DNA of 64,000 nt, from contig JAKAFK010000008.1 of assembly GCA_021817985.1 (NCBI GenBank), positions 21,258 to 85,257 of the forward strand, in the 5' to 3' direction. How positions within the stretch are numbered: position 1 is the stretch's first letter; each line of letters starts with the position of its first letter. Below are positions 34,301 through 44,204 of the stretch, one piece after another. The position numbers were made by a program, and so were the translations under genes. The notes below the pieces were generated by a model, which searched no databases, was not told where the DNA came from, and saw only the letters and a list, made by a program, of their open reading frames with translations. Source of the DNA: Pseudomonadota bacterium. Its GTDB lineage: Bacteria > Pseudomonadota > Gammaproteobacteria > Burkholderiales > JAKAFK01.

Positions 34301-36055
34301 TCACGCATCCGGTGCATGCGCGACGGGAACATAATCGTCACGAATCTGCGCGAAGTCGGCACGCAGCCCCCCGCGAACACGGGGGTTGGCAAGCGGCGCA
34401 TTGAGTATCCCCGTCAGCTCCGCGCCCGGGAGCTTGCAGTATCCCTTCGCCTGACAATCGCCCAAGGCGATCAGCGCGCTCGTATTGCTCGCCCAGGGCG
34501 CAGCCCGGAGCAGGCGGGTTTTCAGCTCCGAGATCCAGGCAGGCTGGGGGCTGCCACCCGACTCGTAACTCAGCATGATGAGGGCCACCAGCGCCTCGGC
34601 GTCCCCGCTTCGCACATCGACCGAACGCTGAAGATACCGGTACGCGAGGCGCAACTCCTCATGGCGCCTATTGTGCACATACTCGTCGAAGTACTGGCGC
34701 CCCAGCTCGTAGTTGGCCCGCACCGAAAGGGGGTGGTGGCGCGCCTCGGCCTGCGCAAGCTTCAACGGGCTCGCCCACTGCCCTGCCCGTACCCAGGTGG
34801 TGCCGGCAAGGAACATGATGAAGGCGATGGCCAGGACAATCCTGGCACGCACCAGAAGCGCCAGCGTCCTGGGATGGAACAGGTAGTAGAACGCGGCAAA
34901 GAGGATCCCATACATGGGAAGGTAGTTGCGGTGCTCGAAGACGAGTTCGAGCGGAATGAACGTCGATTCCATCGCGTGCCCGACGAAGAACCAGAGCAGT
35001 CCGAAGGCCAGGATCGGGGCGCGCTTCAGGGACGCGAGCGCGACTCCCAGCAAGCCCGCCAAGCCGGCGATCGCCCAAAACGTCGCCGGGGGATTGAAAA
35101 GGCCTTTGGAAATCACGTAATCGTCGTGGAAAATCCCCATCACGGAAAGATCGGGGGCGAACATGAGCCGCAGGTAGAACCAGAGGACCCTGGGCTCGGT
35201 CATGAGACGTTCCTGGAGGGTGAAGGAGCGCCCGACGTAGCCGGCGGTCAACCATTCGGGGCGCAGGAGCAAGAACGCCGCCAGCGCGCACAAGGGCAAC
35301 AAGAGGAACAGTGCGTAGAACCCGTACAGGAAGCGCCGCGCGCCGGCCCCGGGGGTCTCAAACCGAAAGAAGGTGACCTCAATCACGGCGAGGAACGCGG
35401 GCAGCAGGGCACCATTTTCCTTGGTGAGCGTGGCCATGAGCCCCAGCACAAGAAATCCGGCCAAGAGAATCGCCAGTCCACCCTTCTTGCCCGCATTGAT
35501 CCGCAGCCTGCCCCACACGTAAGTAATGACCGCGCACACGGTGAAGAACGCCGCGAGACTCGCCATTCGCTGGACAATGTACAGGACGCCGGTCAGATTG
35601 AGGGGATGAAGGAGCCATGCCGCCGAAATGGCGACGGGAAGCCAGCGCTCATAGCCCTCGGACAACCCGCCGGGCACGCGTTCGCGGTACGCACGAAGGA
35701 GCAAGCGTGTGAGCCCCCACAGGGCGAGCCCGGTCAGGAGATGAATGGCGAGATTCGTTTCCTTGAAATACAGCGGATTGAGATGCCCGAAGTAGTAATT
35801 GATGGCGAAGCTGATCGATGCGATCGGGCGCTTCAGGGGACCCGCATCACCGGACATGGCGGCATGATAAAGGTTCGACCAATCGAGCCGGGTGATGTGC
35901 AGTCCACGCTCGTCGACGATGCTTGTATAGTCGTCGAGTTCGAAGCCGCCAAAAAGGCCTCGAAAGTAGGCGGCTATCGTACTGAAGATTGTTAAGAGCA
36001 ATATGGCGAACGGCGCGTATCGGCTTCTGAGCATGTAAAATATCGGAAAATCCAT
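34301..36055 (-). CDS. Multispanning GT-C-type glycosyltransferase-like protein with TPR-like tail (paralogue 1)
   Basis: A 584-residue inner-membrane protein with about ten hydrophobic helices. Near the N-terminus, the first periplasmic loop holds an acidic pair (FELDDYTSI), the position of the catalytic acid in GT-C transferases. Motifs shared with the two paralogues at 51.6-55.6 kb are LHPLNLTGVLYIVQRM, HDDYVISKGLFNPP and EHRNYLP. The C-terminal 150 residues are helical-repeat-like. The family is probably involved in transferring sugar to a protein or lipid outside the membrane, as TfpW-like pilin glycosyltransferases do. The start is ATG 36055 or ATG 36034; neither has a ribosome-binding site. 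Confidence 0.7.
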   Translation of the reverse strand: MDFPIFYMLRSRYAPFAILLLTIFSTIAAYFRGLFGGFELDDYTSIVDERGLHITRLDWSNLYHAAMSGDAGPLKRPIASISFAINYYFGHLNPLYFKETNLAIHLLTGLALWGLTRLLLRAYRERVPGGLSEGYERWLPVAISAAWLLHPLNLTGVLYIVQRMASLAAFFTVCAVITYVWGRLRINAGKKGGLAILLAGFLVLGLMATLTKENGALLPAFLAVIEVTFFRFETPGAGARRFLYGFYALFLLLPLCALAAFLLLRPEWLTAGYVGRSFTLQERLMTEPRVLWFYLRLMFAPDLSVMGIFHDDYVISKGLFNPPATFWAIAGLAGLLGVALASLKRAPILAFGLLWFFVGHAMESTFIPLELVFEHRNYLPMYGILFAAFYYLFHPRTLALLVRARIVLAIAFIMFLAGTTWVRAGQWASPLKLAQAEARHHPLSVRANYELGRQYFDEYVHNRRHEELRLAYRYLQRSVDVRSGDAEALVALIMLSYESGGSPQPAWISELKTRLLRAAPWASNTSALIALGDCQAKGYCKLPGAELTGILNAPLANPRVRGGLRADFAQIRDDYVPVAHAPDA

Positions 36056-36073
36056 CGCAGGCACTGGGCAGGC

Positions 36074-36082
36074 AGTATACCA
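36074..36082 (-). promoter_or_regulatory. Extended -10 promoter candidate for the glycosyltransferase-like gene
   Basis: TGGTATACT on the minus strand matches an extended -10 element (TGn-TATACT). The predicted start is only about 10 bases before ATG 36055, so the message would have a very short leader, consistent with the absence of a ribosome-binding site. Confidence 0.4.
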
Positions 36083-36164
36083 CCTAGGGATTCTCTGATT
36101 AACCTGTCATCGAGACCGGCTGGACACGCGTTGAATGGATAACGTCACGACAGGGATAAGAACG

Positions 36165-36862
36165 ATGAAACAACTGACCCTTGCCTCGGCCAATGACACG
36201 GCCAAAAAGAAGACCACGCGGCGCGAGAAATTCCTCGCCCAGATGGACGCGGTAACGTCGTGGGCAAGGCTGGTTGCCGTGATCGAACCGCACTATCCGA
36301 AGGCCTGCGCCAAGGGTGCCGCCCGACGCTCGGACTGAACCAGATGTTGCGGGTGTACTGACTGCAACAGTGGTTTTCGCTGTCCGATCCGGCCATGGAG
36401 GAGGCGCTCTACGACATGGGATCGAAGCGCCGTTTCGTCGGCATCGAGTTGAACGAGGATGCCATCCTGGACGAGACCACCATCCTCGAGTTCCGCCACC
36501 TGCTCGAATGCCACGGCCTGACGGATAGGATCTTCTCCGAGGTCAACGCACTGGTCAGGGAGCGGGGTCTTCTGCTGCGGGAAGGCACGCTGGTGGATGC
36601 GACGCTGATCAATGCACCATCATCGACCAAGAGCGCCAGCGGCACCCGCGACCCGGAGATGTCGCAGACCAGGAAGGGCAACCAGTGGTACTTCGGCATG
36701 AAGGCGCACATCGGGGTCCACGCCGACAGCGGCCTGGTGCACACCCTCCTGGGCACCACGGCGAGGACGGCGGACATAGCGGTGTTCGATGAACTGCTGC
36801 ATGGGGATGAAGAAGGGGTGAGCGCCGACCGGGGCTACGACTACCCGCAGGCGCGCGAGTGA
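36165..36862 (+). pseudogene. Broken IS5-family transposase
   Basis: The N-terminal part (MKQLTLASANDTAKKKTTRR, VTSWARLVAVIEPHYPKA) and the continuing part (LQQWFSLSDPAMEEALYDM, ECHGLTDRIF, VDATLINAPSS, GMKAHIGVHAD, ADRGYDYPQ) are clearly IS5-family. They lie in different frames: a frameshift near 36325 and an in-frame TGA near 36351 interrupt the gene. The catalytic DDE region is cut off after ADRGYDY, so the C-terminal third is missing. It is inactive. Confidence 0.88.
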
Positions 36863-37790
36863 AGTGGACCCCACTGTCAAGACAAAACTGTGCCGAGTTT
36901 AAGCTGGTGCGCACTCATCACATGCAGCTGGCCGCGGCACGCCGCTTGAAGCGGGTCACGGGATATGCGAGACTTCCGTTCGGGCTGTTCCATTTCGGTC
37001 GAGCTTTGCCTTCAGCCTCTGCTCCCAGCAGTATGGGCGAGAACATGCCGGACCAGCATTGAGGGAAGCCCTCGGCGCCGCCGAGGGAATCGTGCAAATG
37101 CTCCCGAATCCTGACAACACCAATAGGCTCAAGATGGAACCGACCGTGGCTAGCAGGGTGATGAAAAACTTTTCAATTTTCGTTTTTGGCCCTGATTTAC
37201 GACCTTCGGTGACTAGTCGAGGGCTTTGCGACAATTGCAAATCAGTGGATTACAAACATACCGCGTGCAACAAGCTGGCGGACTCGGGTGACTTTGCGAG
37301 TTTTTCATCAGCCTGCTAGTCGCCGACACCCATATGCCATCGGACGCGTCACTGGTATCGGGCGTTTTGGCTCGTGGCTTACCTGCAACCGTCGGGAGAG
37401 CCACAAGACACGTCGTAGCGTTACTGAGACCAGGGCGCAGGTTCCCCGTGTGTGTGGCAATGCTGGCGCCTGTGCCGCAGCGGTGTCCCCGACTCATTCA
37501 CGACATATTGACGGTTGAGGCTAACCTTTGAAAGCCCTATTCGAGCTCGCAAAAGCCGCCCCAACCTCTGGCATGTGTCCCGGATTGCGACGTGCCCCGG
37601 CTATAGGTTGCCCACTGACAACGTCGTGCAGCAACATTAGCCATGCACCAAGTGTGGCTATAGCTTATCGGTACCGCCTATCACCCCGATTGTCGTACGA
37701 TACCGATCTCGCCACCGTGTACATTTCTGGTCAGACGACGCATAGGGCACGACCACGTGGCAAAATTCTGACTGAACAAACGGACCCAAA
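36863..37790. other. Mobile-element debris without intact genes
   Basis: About 930 bases between the broken IS5 and the aminotransferase. A piece after 36863 (GTGGACCCCACTGTCAAGAC) resembles an IS3-type end. A small inverted-repeat element lies at 37150-37319. No intact gene is recognisable; the frames here lack start signals. Confidence 0.55.
37150..37319. repeat. Small inverted-repeat element (MITE-like)
   Basis: A 170-bp segment bounded by inverted repeats CTAGCAGGGTGATGAAAAAC and its complement, matching at 20 of 21 positions. The outermost four bases CTAG could be a target duplication, as IS5-type elements make. It contains no gene and looks like a deletion derivative of a larger insertion sequence. 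Confidence 0.65.
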
Positions 37791-38903
37791 ATGACGAGTC
37801 GTGATCCAATTTACGTCACCCGGCCATACCTCCCGAGCCTGGATGCCTTTATTCCTTATCTCAAGAACATTTGGCAGAGCAAGATCCTCACCAACTCTGG
37901 CCCATATCACCAACAATTGGAGCAAAGACTCTGCAAACACCTAGGGGTCGAATATATTTCGCTGTTCACGAATGGCACGATAGCGCTGCTGACAGCCATC
38001 CAAGCGCTTGGGCTATCCGGAGAAGTGATCACTACGCCATACTCCTTCGTAGCCACGTCACATTCCCTCCTATGGAACGGGCTCCAGCCGGTGTTTGTGG
38101 ACATTGACCCATCCACCTTCAACCTTGATCCATCGAAGATCGAGGGGGCTATTACGCGTGATACGACCGCAATTCTTCCCGTTCATTGCTATGGCAATCC
38201 ATGTGATGTCGAAGCGATCAGCCAAATAGCGAGCCGGCATAATCTCCGCGTGGTCTACGATGCCGCACATGCATTTGGAGTAAATTATCGAGGAACGAGC
38301 CTTCTGTCGCATGGAGACCTTTCAATATTGAGTTTTCACGCGACAAAGGTTTTCAATACATTCGAAGGCGGCGCCATCGTCTGTCACGATAAAGAAACGA
38401 AGCATCGAATAGACCAACTCAAAAACTTCGGCTTCGTCGACGAGGTGACTGTCTCGGACGTGGGTATCAACGGAAAAATGAGCGAGATCAATGCAGCCTT
38501 TGGGTTGTTGGAGCTTTCTTCCATTGAGGAAGCGCTTGCCGAACGCGAAAAGATCGACGCTCAATATCGCAGCGGCCTCGCGGGCATCAACGGACTAACG
38601 ATCTACCGGAGGATATCGGATGCTCGCCCCAATTTCTCATATTTTCCTGTACTCGTGGATAACAGCTACCCGATCAGCAGGGATGACTTATACAATAAGC
38701 TAAAAGAGCAAGACATATACGCAAGACGCTATTTCTATCCCCTGATCAGCGAGTTTCCAATGTATCGCACACTGTCCAGTGCACGGGAAGAAAACTTGCC
38801 ACGCGCAACACAGGTGGCCCGCCAGATTTTGTGTCTGCCAATTTATTCCGGGCTTTCGTCCAGTGATGTCCATCGCATCATCAGCCTGATCAGAGACGTC
38901 TAG
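37791..38903 (+). CDS. DegT/DnrJ/EryC1/StrS-family sugar aminotransferase
   Basis: A 370-residue PLP enzyme that makes amino sugars on nucleotide carriers. The PLP lysine is in SFHATKVFNTFEGGA near residue 180, and the FTNGTIALLTAI and VYDAAHAFGV motifs are intact. Its sequence resembles VioA-type dTDP-4-amino-4,6-dideoxyglucose aminotransferases. It is coupled to the acyltransferase that follows directly, a pair like VioA/VioB, so the product is probably an N-acylated dideoxyamino-hexose for the surface polysaccharide. AT-rich codon use contrasts with the sulfur locus and suggests acquired DNA. Confidence 0.88.
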   Translation: MTSRDPIYVTRPYLPSLDAFIPYLKNIWQSKILTNSGPYHQQLEQRLCKHLGVEYISLFTNGTIALLTAIQALGLSGEVITTPYSFVATSHSLLWNGLQPVFVDIDPSTFNLDPSKIEGAITRDTTAILPVHCYGNPCDVEAISQIASRHNLRVVYDAAHAFGVNYRGTSLLSHGDLSILSFHATKVFNTFEGGAIVCHDKETKHRIDQLKNFGFVDEVTVSDVGINGKMSEINAAFGLLELSSIEEALAEREKIDAQYRSGLAGINGLTIYRRISDARPNFSYFPVLVDNSYPISRDDLYNKLKEQDIYARRYFYPLISEFPMYRTLSSAREENLPRATQVARQILCLPIYSGLSSSDVHRIISLIRDV

Positions 38904-39470
38904 ATGTCATACTTAACGTGCTCCGAGCTTGAGAAAATAGGATTCAAGTCCATAGGCCGCGACGCGCGGCTATCAAGTCGCGCGTCCTTTTATAACGCCG
39001 GGAACATTGAGATCGGCGATAACGTTCGCATTGATGATTTCTGTGTCTTGTCAGCAGGTCCCGGAGGAATAAAAATCGCTAATAATGTCCATATTGCAGT
39101 ATTTTCATCGCTGATCGGCCGAGACACGATATTGTTGTCAGAGTTTTGCAACTTGTCATCGCGCGTGTCCATATATTCCAGCAATGACGACTATTCCGGC
39201 ACGACGATGACCAACCCGACCATCCCCGAGGCGTTCACGGGCGTCGCTCATGCGCCAGTTTTCTTGCGCAAGCATGTCATTGTAGGCTCGGGCTCCGTGA
39301 TTCTCCCTGGGGTCACTCTGGACGAGGGGGTGGCAATCGGTGCACTCAGCCTAGTAAAGGATAACTGCCACCCTTTCGGAATCTATGCCGGTTGCCCAGC
39401 GCGCTTCATTCGGGAACGAAAGCGCGACCTGCTCACGCTTGAGGAAACCTTCCGACAGACGCTTGAATAG
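38904..39470 (+). CDS. Left-handed beta-helix (hexapeptide) acyltransferase
   Basis: A 188-residue protein with hexapeptide repeats (IEIGDNVRIDDFCVLSAG, VIVGSGSVILPGVTLDEGVA), ending in the typical GCPARFIRERK. Members of this family acetylate or acylate sugars using acyl-CoA. ATG 38904 comes directly after the aminotransferase stop, so the two form an operon. By analogy with VioB it would acylate the amino sugar made by the upstream enzyme. The sequence is AT-rich like its neighbour. Confidence 0.82.
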   Translation: MSYLTCSELEKIGFKSIGRDARLSSRASFYNAGNIEIGDNVRIDDFCVLSAGPGGIKIANNVHIAVFSSLIGRDTILLSEFCNLSSRVSIYSSNDDYSGTTMTNPTIPEAFTGVAHAPVFLRKHVIVGSGSVILPGVTLDEGVAIGALSLVKDNCHPFGIYAGCPARFIRERKRDLLTLEETFRQTLE

Positions 39471-39572
39471 CCTCATCAGAAAGTCGTGTAACCTGCCTAG
39501 GCTCCCGCCCGTTGGTTCTTTAAGATCCCCCCTTTGGAGAAGTCGTGATTCGCATCGTTCAGAAGACGGGGG

Positions 39573-40484
39573 TCACCTCAACCAAGATGCGAAAGTCCGC
39601 CGCATCGACGTAAATGCGATTTCCATTACATTCAGCGCAATTACGGCCAAACCAATCGATTTTATGGCCGAGATTGCCGCCCTTACCTTGAAATAGTTGG
39701 CATTATCGCAATCCTTGACTCGCGAGTAGTAGGCCGCTAGCGCAGAGCGCGTGTAGAATGCCATATCTAATTTGGTTCTGCGCGATTTTGCTGAGAATAC
39801 TCCGCCAGCATGCAACCGGTATCTTGCGGGAGTGATGGCGTCGATGTATTTCCCTTTCCCATAATGGCCCAGCAAGGACCATAGGCAGAGATCACCAAAA
39901 CGTGCTGCGGCCAGTTCCGGTGGAAACTCTCTGACCACGTTGCGAAAGCAGGTAGTCAGGGTGAAAAGCGGAGTAGCGTGTTGAAGCTCAAGGGCGGACA
40001 AATCACGCCGCGCCCCTTTGAAATCGATGTCGACATCGCCGTGCTCATCGAAGGGCTGTGAGCGATGGTAGGTGATGACATATTCGGGATGCTCCTCCAG
40101 GAAACGCCCCTGTGTCTCGAGCTTCGATGGGTCCGTCCAATAGTCATCGCCCTCGCAGTAGGCGACGTATTCCCCTCTCGTGTGCGAGAGCGCCAATGAG
40201 ACAACGCGCTCGCCCTGCGAGAACTGATTGCGTTCATTGACAATATGTCTAATCAAGCGGGGATAACGCTCGCGATAGCGCTCGACGATCGCGGTCGTTT
40301 CATCGGTCGAAGCGTCGTTGTAGACGACGATCTCGAACGGAAACGAGGTCTCTTGCATCAAGAAGCCCTCGAGGGCTTGGGCAATGTAAGGCGCGTGATT
40401 GAATGTCAAGCAAAGAACCGTGATAACGGGCTTTTCGGTCCCTTGCCACTCCGCCATGATCTGCGACTCTGTGCGTTCAGCCAT
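39573..40484 (-). CDS. Family 2 glycosyltransferase
   Basis: A 303-residue GT-A-fold transferase. The nucleotide-sugar motifs are VITVLCLTFNHAPYIAQAL, VVYNDASTDET and the metal-binding/acceptor region YCEGDDYWTD. There is no membrane anchor. It would add a sugar to the polysaccharide or its lipid-linked repeat unit in the cytoplasm. The start at ATG 40484 overlaps the upstream flippase end by eight bases, so it is coupled to the Wzx gene. Sugar specificity cannot be read from the sequence. Confidence 0.85.
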   Translation of the reverse strand: MAERTESQIMAEWQGTEKPVITVLCLTFNHAPYIAQALEGFLMQETSFPFEIVVYNDASTDETTAIVERYRERYPRLIRHIVNERNQFSQGERVVSLALSHTRGEYVAYCEGDDYWTDPSKLETQGRFLEEHPEYVITYHRSQPFDEHGDVDIDFKGARRDLSALELQHATPLFTLTTCFRNVVREFPPELAAARFGDLCLWSLLGHYGKGKYIDAITPARYRLHAGGVFSAKSRRTKLDMAFYTRSALAAYYSRVKDCDNANYFKVRAAISAIKSIGLAVIALNVMEIAFTSMRRTFASWLR

Positions 40485-41997
40485 GAGCCGTTCCGATTCT
40501 AGTAAGGACTCTCAAGAGGTAAGGCCGGCATACGCTCGACGCCATGGCACTCATTACGAGCATGCCGAAGGCTAAACTCGCCAGAACAAGCATGACCTCG
40601 AAACGGCCCGCACCCACCAACATGTGCCTCACGGTACCCGCGAGTACCGCAGAAATTCCTGAAGCGATCGCAATAGGCCCAATGTCTTGCAGAAGCCACT
40701 TTTTGTGTATCCCGGGCGCAAAAATGCGGTGAACGATTGGTGACCAGACCACGAATGAGACTGTCCGAAGGATGAACCACGCGAGCGCCGCGCCATAGGC
40801 CCCAAAATGATAGGCCGCAAACACGATGACCGGAGTCTGGATCACCACATCCACGGTCGACGTCATCACATGGAAAGCGACCTTCCCATGTGCGTATTGC
40901 AGATAATACTGAAAAGCATTGAGCGCCAACACCGCATTGCCGAGAGCCAGCCATACCAGCATTGGCGCTGCCCAACGGGCCGCTTGGTGATCTCCCGTCC
41001 AAGCAAAGATCACGTCCCGCGGGAGCATAGCCACGAGCGCGGAGAGCGGGAGGACGACGACGGCAACAATTTGCGTCGATTGCCGATAGAGGGCCAGCAT
41101 GGACTCACCCTGTCCTTGCGCAAGCAACCAGGTCATGCGAGGCAGAACAGCCGTACTCACCGGACCAGCCAAGGTAATGAGCCCGCCGGCAATAAGCGCA
41201 ACAAGGGCAAAATAACCATATTCCCACAGAGGAAGCACATGGGACAGAATCAGCTTATCGGCTTGCGTCAGCACGATCCATACAAGAGCGGCATACGCCG
41301 TTCCAGCAGCAAAAGGCAGGATCTGGGTCAAAGGCGCGAGAGAAAGCGCTTGCTTCTGTTCCCGCGTACGTGGAAGCAATCGATGTAGGCCATAGTTCAA
41401 CAGGGCTGTCTCACCCAAGCTGACGCCTACCTCATAGCCAAAGAAGTAACGCGGGTCATGCGTAACCCAGACCAACAGCATTAATGCGCCAAAATAGCGG
41501 AACGTGGCAATGACCATGTTGGCACCGTTTAGCCATACTTGGCGTTCCATCCCCTGGATGGCGCTTCGATAGAAAGCCGCCAACCAACGAAGACTCGCCG
41601 CAAGTCCCATGAGCATCACACATTCCGTCACCTCGCTTAAGGCCAAATGCCGGAAATGCAGCCAGTGGGCTGCAATCCAAGGACTTACGTTCCAAACAAT
41701 GATGCTAGACAAAGCCGCAAGGCCAATAAACAAGGACTCGATCGCACGCACAAGTGCTCCCGTCTCGCGGTAGGCCGCATCCGAAAGTCCCCGCGCGTGG
41801 GAAATCTGCCGCGCTGCCGCAGGTGATAGCCCCATATCGAGCATGCGAAGCCACGATTGCAACATCACAAAGAAGCCGACCAACCCATACGCTTCTGCGC
41901 CAAGTTCGCGCAAATACAACGGCAACATGATCAATGCAATCGTCGCCACATAGGTTTGGCCGACGAAGTTAGCGGCGGTGTTCGTTCTAACAGCCAT
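40477..41997 (-). CDS. Polysaccharide flippase, Wzx-like (MOP superfamily)
   Basis: A 506-residue protein with 12 or more hydrophobic helices and the typical start (AANFVGQTYVATIALIMLPL) of oligosaccharide flippases. It would translocate undecaprenyl-linked repeat units across the inner membrane for O-antigen or exopolysaccharide assembly. The 3' end overlaps the GT2 gene. No Wzy polymerase is clearly present in the window, so the matching polymerase may be elsewhere or be one of the multispanning proteins. Confidence 0.85.
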   Translation of the reverse strand: MAVRTNTAANFVGQTYVATIALIMLPLYLRELGAEAYGLVGFFVMLQSWLRMLDMGLSPAAARQISHARGLSDAAYRETGALVRAIESLFIGLAALSSIIVWNVSPWIAAHWLHFRHLALSEVTECVMLMGLAASLRWLAAFYRSAIQGMERQVWLNGANMVIATFRYFGALMLLVWVTHDPRYFFGYEVGVSLGETALLNYGLHRLLPRTREQKQALSLAPLTQILPFAAGTAYAALVWIVLTQADKLILSHVLPLWEYGYFALVALIAGGLITLAGPVSTAVLPRMTWLLAQGQGESMLALYRQSTQIVAVVVLPLSALVAMLPRDVIFAWTGDHQAARWAAPMLVWLALGNAVLALNAFQYYLQYAHGKVAFHVMTSTVDVVIQTPVIVFAAYHFGAYGAALAWFILRTVSFVVWSPIVHRIFAPGIHKKWLLQDIGPIAIASGISAVLAGTVRHMLVGAGRFEVMLVLASLAFGMLVMSAMASSVCRPYLLRVLTRIGTAHG

Positions 41998-42083
41998 AGC
42001 AGTTCAGCAACTGGACCTTTCCGGGAAAGAACAACATGCACCGCACGCGCCGCGATCGGGCACCATGTACTGCCCGCCTGCTA

Positions 42084-42863
42084 TCATTTGCTCACCACAT
42101 ACAGAATACTTGTGCGCTTTAACCCCAGCCTGTGAAAAGCCTCTTCCCCGAAATGCTGTACCCCCAGTTCTTCGAGATGAAAGCCGTGGCTCCTAATCTT
42201 ATTGGTATAGTCGTTGTGCGCATAAAGTCTTACGTGGTCGTTCTGGCCATAAAGGCGCCAACGATCAGCCTCATTGGTGGCGCCAGGATTCTCTACCGTC
42301 TTCGCTAATCCCACGACGATGGGCGCCATCAGAATGCCGCATCCGCCACACCTGGTAATCCTATACAGTTCCTTAATTGCCTGGTCGTCATTAGGCACGT
42401 GCTCCAGGACGTGACTGCAAACGAAAAAGTCAAAACGTTGGTCTTCAAAAGGCAAGTCCATCATATCCGCTTTGAAGTCAACGCCACGCATCCAGAGATC
42501 GGCCGTCTTATAGTCGAACAGTCCAAAACGGCTTAGTTTCCTCGATAAGGGAGCCTCGGGTGCGAAATGAATCGCACTCATTCCCGGCGAGAAGCGTCCT
42601 TTCTCGATTTCCTGGTCCATCCAGAGTGCGTATAGGCGTTCGCGGTCACTTGCACCACAATTGGTACACGTATAGGTCTCAATTGGCGTCATCTCCCACT
42701 TGCCGTGATGCGCGTGCCCATAGCGGCGCGCATTCTTCTCGTAGAATGCCGGCAAAGGGGCAAAGGACACCGGGTCTCCACCGCATACAGGGCACCACCC
42801 GAAGGCCTCTGAACACTTCCCAATATTTGCAATCTTTCGCCGCAGTTTGCCAAACACAGCCAC
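42084..42863 (-). CDS. SAM-dependent methyltransferase with N-terminal zinc ribbon
   Basis: A 259-residue protein. The first 70 residues hold a zinc-ribbon-like set of Cys pairs (WCPVCGGD and YTCTNCGASDRER). The class I methyltransferase part follows with DFFVCSHVLEHVPNDDQAI, the post-I motif typical of Methyltransf_11. It probably methylates a sugar or lipid-linked intermediate of the surface glycan. It stands about 85 bases upstream of the flippase gene in the same orientation. Confidence 0.8.
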   Translation of the reverse strand: MAVFGKLRRKIANIGKCSEAFGWCPVCGGDPVSFAPLPAFYEKNARRYGHAHHGKWEMTPIETYTCTNCGASDRERLYALWMDQEIEKGRFSPGMSAIHFAPEAPLSRKLSRFGLFDYKTADLWMRGVDFKADMMDLPFEDQRFDFFVCSHVLEHVPNDDQAIKELYRITRCGGCGILMAPIVVGLAKTVENPGATNEADRWRLYGQNDHVRLYAHNDYTNKIRSHGFHLEELGVQHFGEEAFHRLGLKRTSILYVVSK

Positions 42864-43023
42864 ATCCCCTTGTGATTCCAGACGCCAAATCTGGTCAGAG
42901 TAACCCTCTTTCGATCAACGACCGCGAACGGGCGGATTACGCAAGAACTCAACTGAGAACCCCAAAACCTCTGGAGCACACGGGAAAATCTGCCTCACCG
43001 CTCTCGCCTTTCGTCCGCCTTCG

Positions 43024-43950
43024 TCATCGTTCTGGCTTGCGAAGGCCGTCTCGCACCCCGCGCCACATCTGACGCCATTGCTCCACACGCTCTGTGTCGA
43101 ACATCCCATGGATGCCAGCAACTAAGAGCAACTTGGCCACGGCCCAACTTTTCCATACGACGAGCACTTCAGATCGGCGGATTAGAAAAATTGCATTCCG
43201 AAACAGAAAATAATGCCGTCTCGGCGCGCGTGCTGGCCAAATACGCCACCCAAGAAGCCAGAATCGCACACTGGCTTGTCCCATGCGATGCTTAAATACG
43301 GCATTAGGAATTCCGAATAGCCCATACCCCGCAGCCAGAACCCGAAACGACCACGCAGTATCGACGTGGTCGATGAAAAACGCCTCGTCCAAACCGCCGA
43401 GCGATTGAAACAAGTCAATAGGAACAAGGGTGCCGCTTCCGTTTAGATTGGCGCACGGCACTGCATCAGTCATGCCTTGCCTAGGGTATACACGCCTCCA
43501 GCGCCAGCGTGTCGCTTGGTGAAAACCATGCTCCAGATTCGTGGTGGCATCGACTAGTGTCGGCCCGACGCACCCGACACGAAGCCCTCGTTCGGTCAGA
43601 GTCTCAAATGCCTTGACGAGAGTGTGAATACTGCCCGGCTGGGGCTCGCTGTCCTGGTCCAAAAGGAGCACGAACCGTAGGTTGGGATCGTGCTCGCGTA
43701 GGAGAGAAACCCCAAGGTTAAGTGCAGCGGCAAGACCAATATTCTCCGCATTCCATACCAGTCTTGCGTTATGCGTCTGCCCAACAAGCGATTTAATTTG
43801 CTCGCGTATTTTCGAGTCGGACGCATTGTCAATAATGAGCTTGAAGCTTTCTGGCGGCAATACGGCAAGCTGACTTTTCAGCAGGGCAAGGTCGGGGTTA
43901 AAGGTGACCGTGATGGTTGAAACGTCCGACAGATCGCGGTTAATCTGCAT
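43024..43950 (-). CDS. Family 2 glycosyltransferase, rhamnosyltransferase-like
   Basis: A 308-residue transferase with TITVTFNPDLALLKSQLA, LIIDNASD and FVLLLDQDSEP, the pattern of dTDP-rhamnosyl-like GT2 enzymes. A later motif is FIDHVDTAWSFRVLAAGYG. Two hydrophobic patches near the C-terminus may anchor it at the membrane. The substrate sugar is inferred only. It is the first minus-strand gene of this glycan block; upstream is 1 kb of IS debris. Confidence 0.83.
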   Translation of the reverse strand: MQINRDLSDVSTITVTFNPDLALLKSQLAVLPPESFKLIIDNASDSKIREQIKSLVGQTHNARLVWNAENIGLAAALNLGVSLLREHDPNLRFVLLLDQDSEPQPGSIHTLVKAFETLTERGLRVGCVGPTLVDATTNLEHGFHQATRWRWRRVYPRQGMTDAVPCANLNGSGTLVPIDLFQSLGGLDEAFFIDHVDTAWSFRVLAAGYGLFGIPNAVFKHRMGQASVRFWLLGWRIWPARAPRRHYFLFRNAIFLIRRSEVLVVWKSWAVAKLLLVAGIHGMFDTERVEQWRQMWRGVRDGLRKPER

Positions 43951-44204
43951 TGTTTGTGCAACTAGTCCTAAATTTTAGCCGACAGACCATTCAAACAGCC
44001 GCTCACACGTAACAGGTTTCGCGTCCCAGACATTCAATAGCCAACAATAGTGCCAGAGCACAGAAATCGATTGGCGACACCGTACCATGACTACAAGCCT
44101 TGCGCGAACAGCAATGAAGTACCGTGCCGCGGTCGTATTTTACGCGAATTCAGCACAGATTTCTGCGATTACCGCAATCGCGTTCGACCGCTTTCCCGTG
44201 ATGC

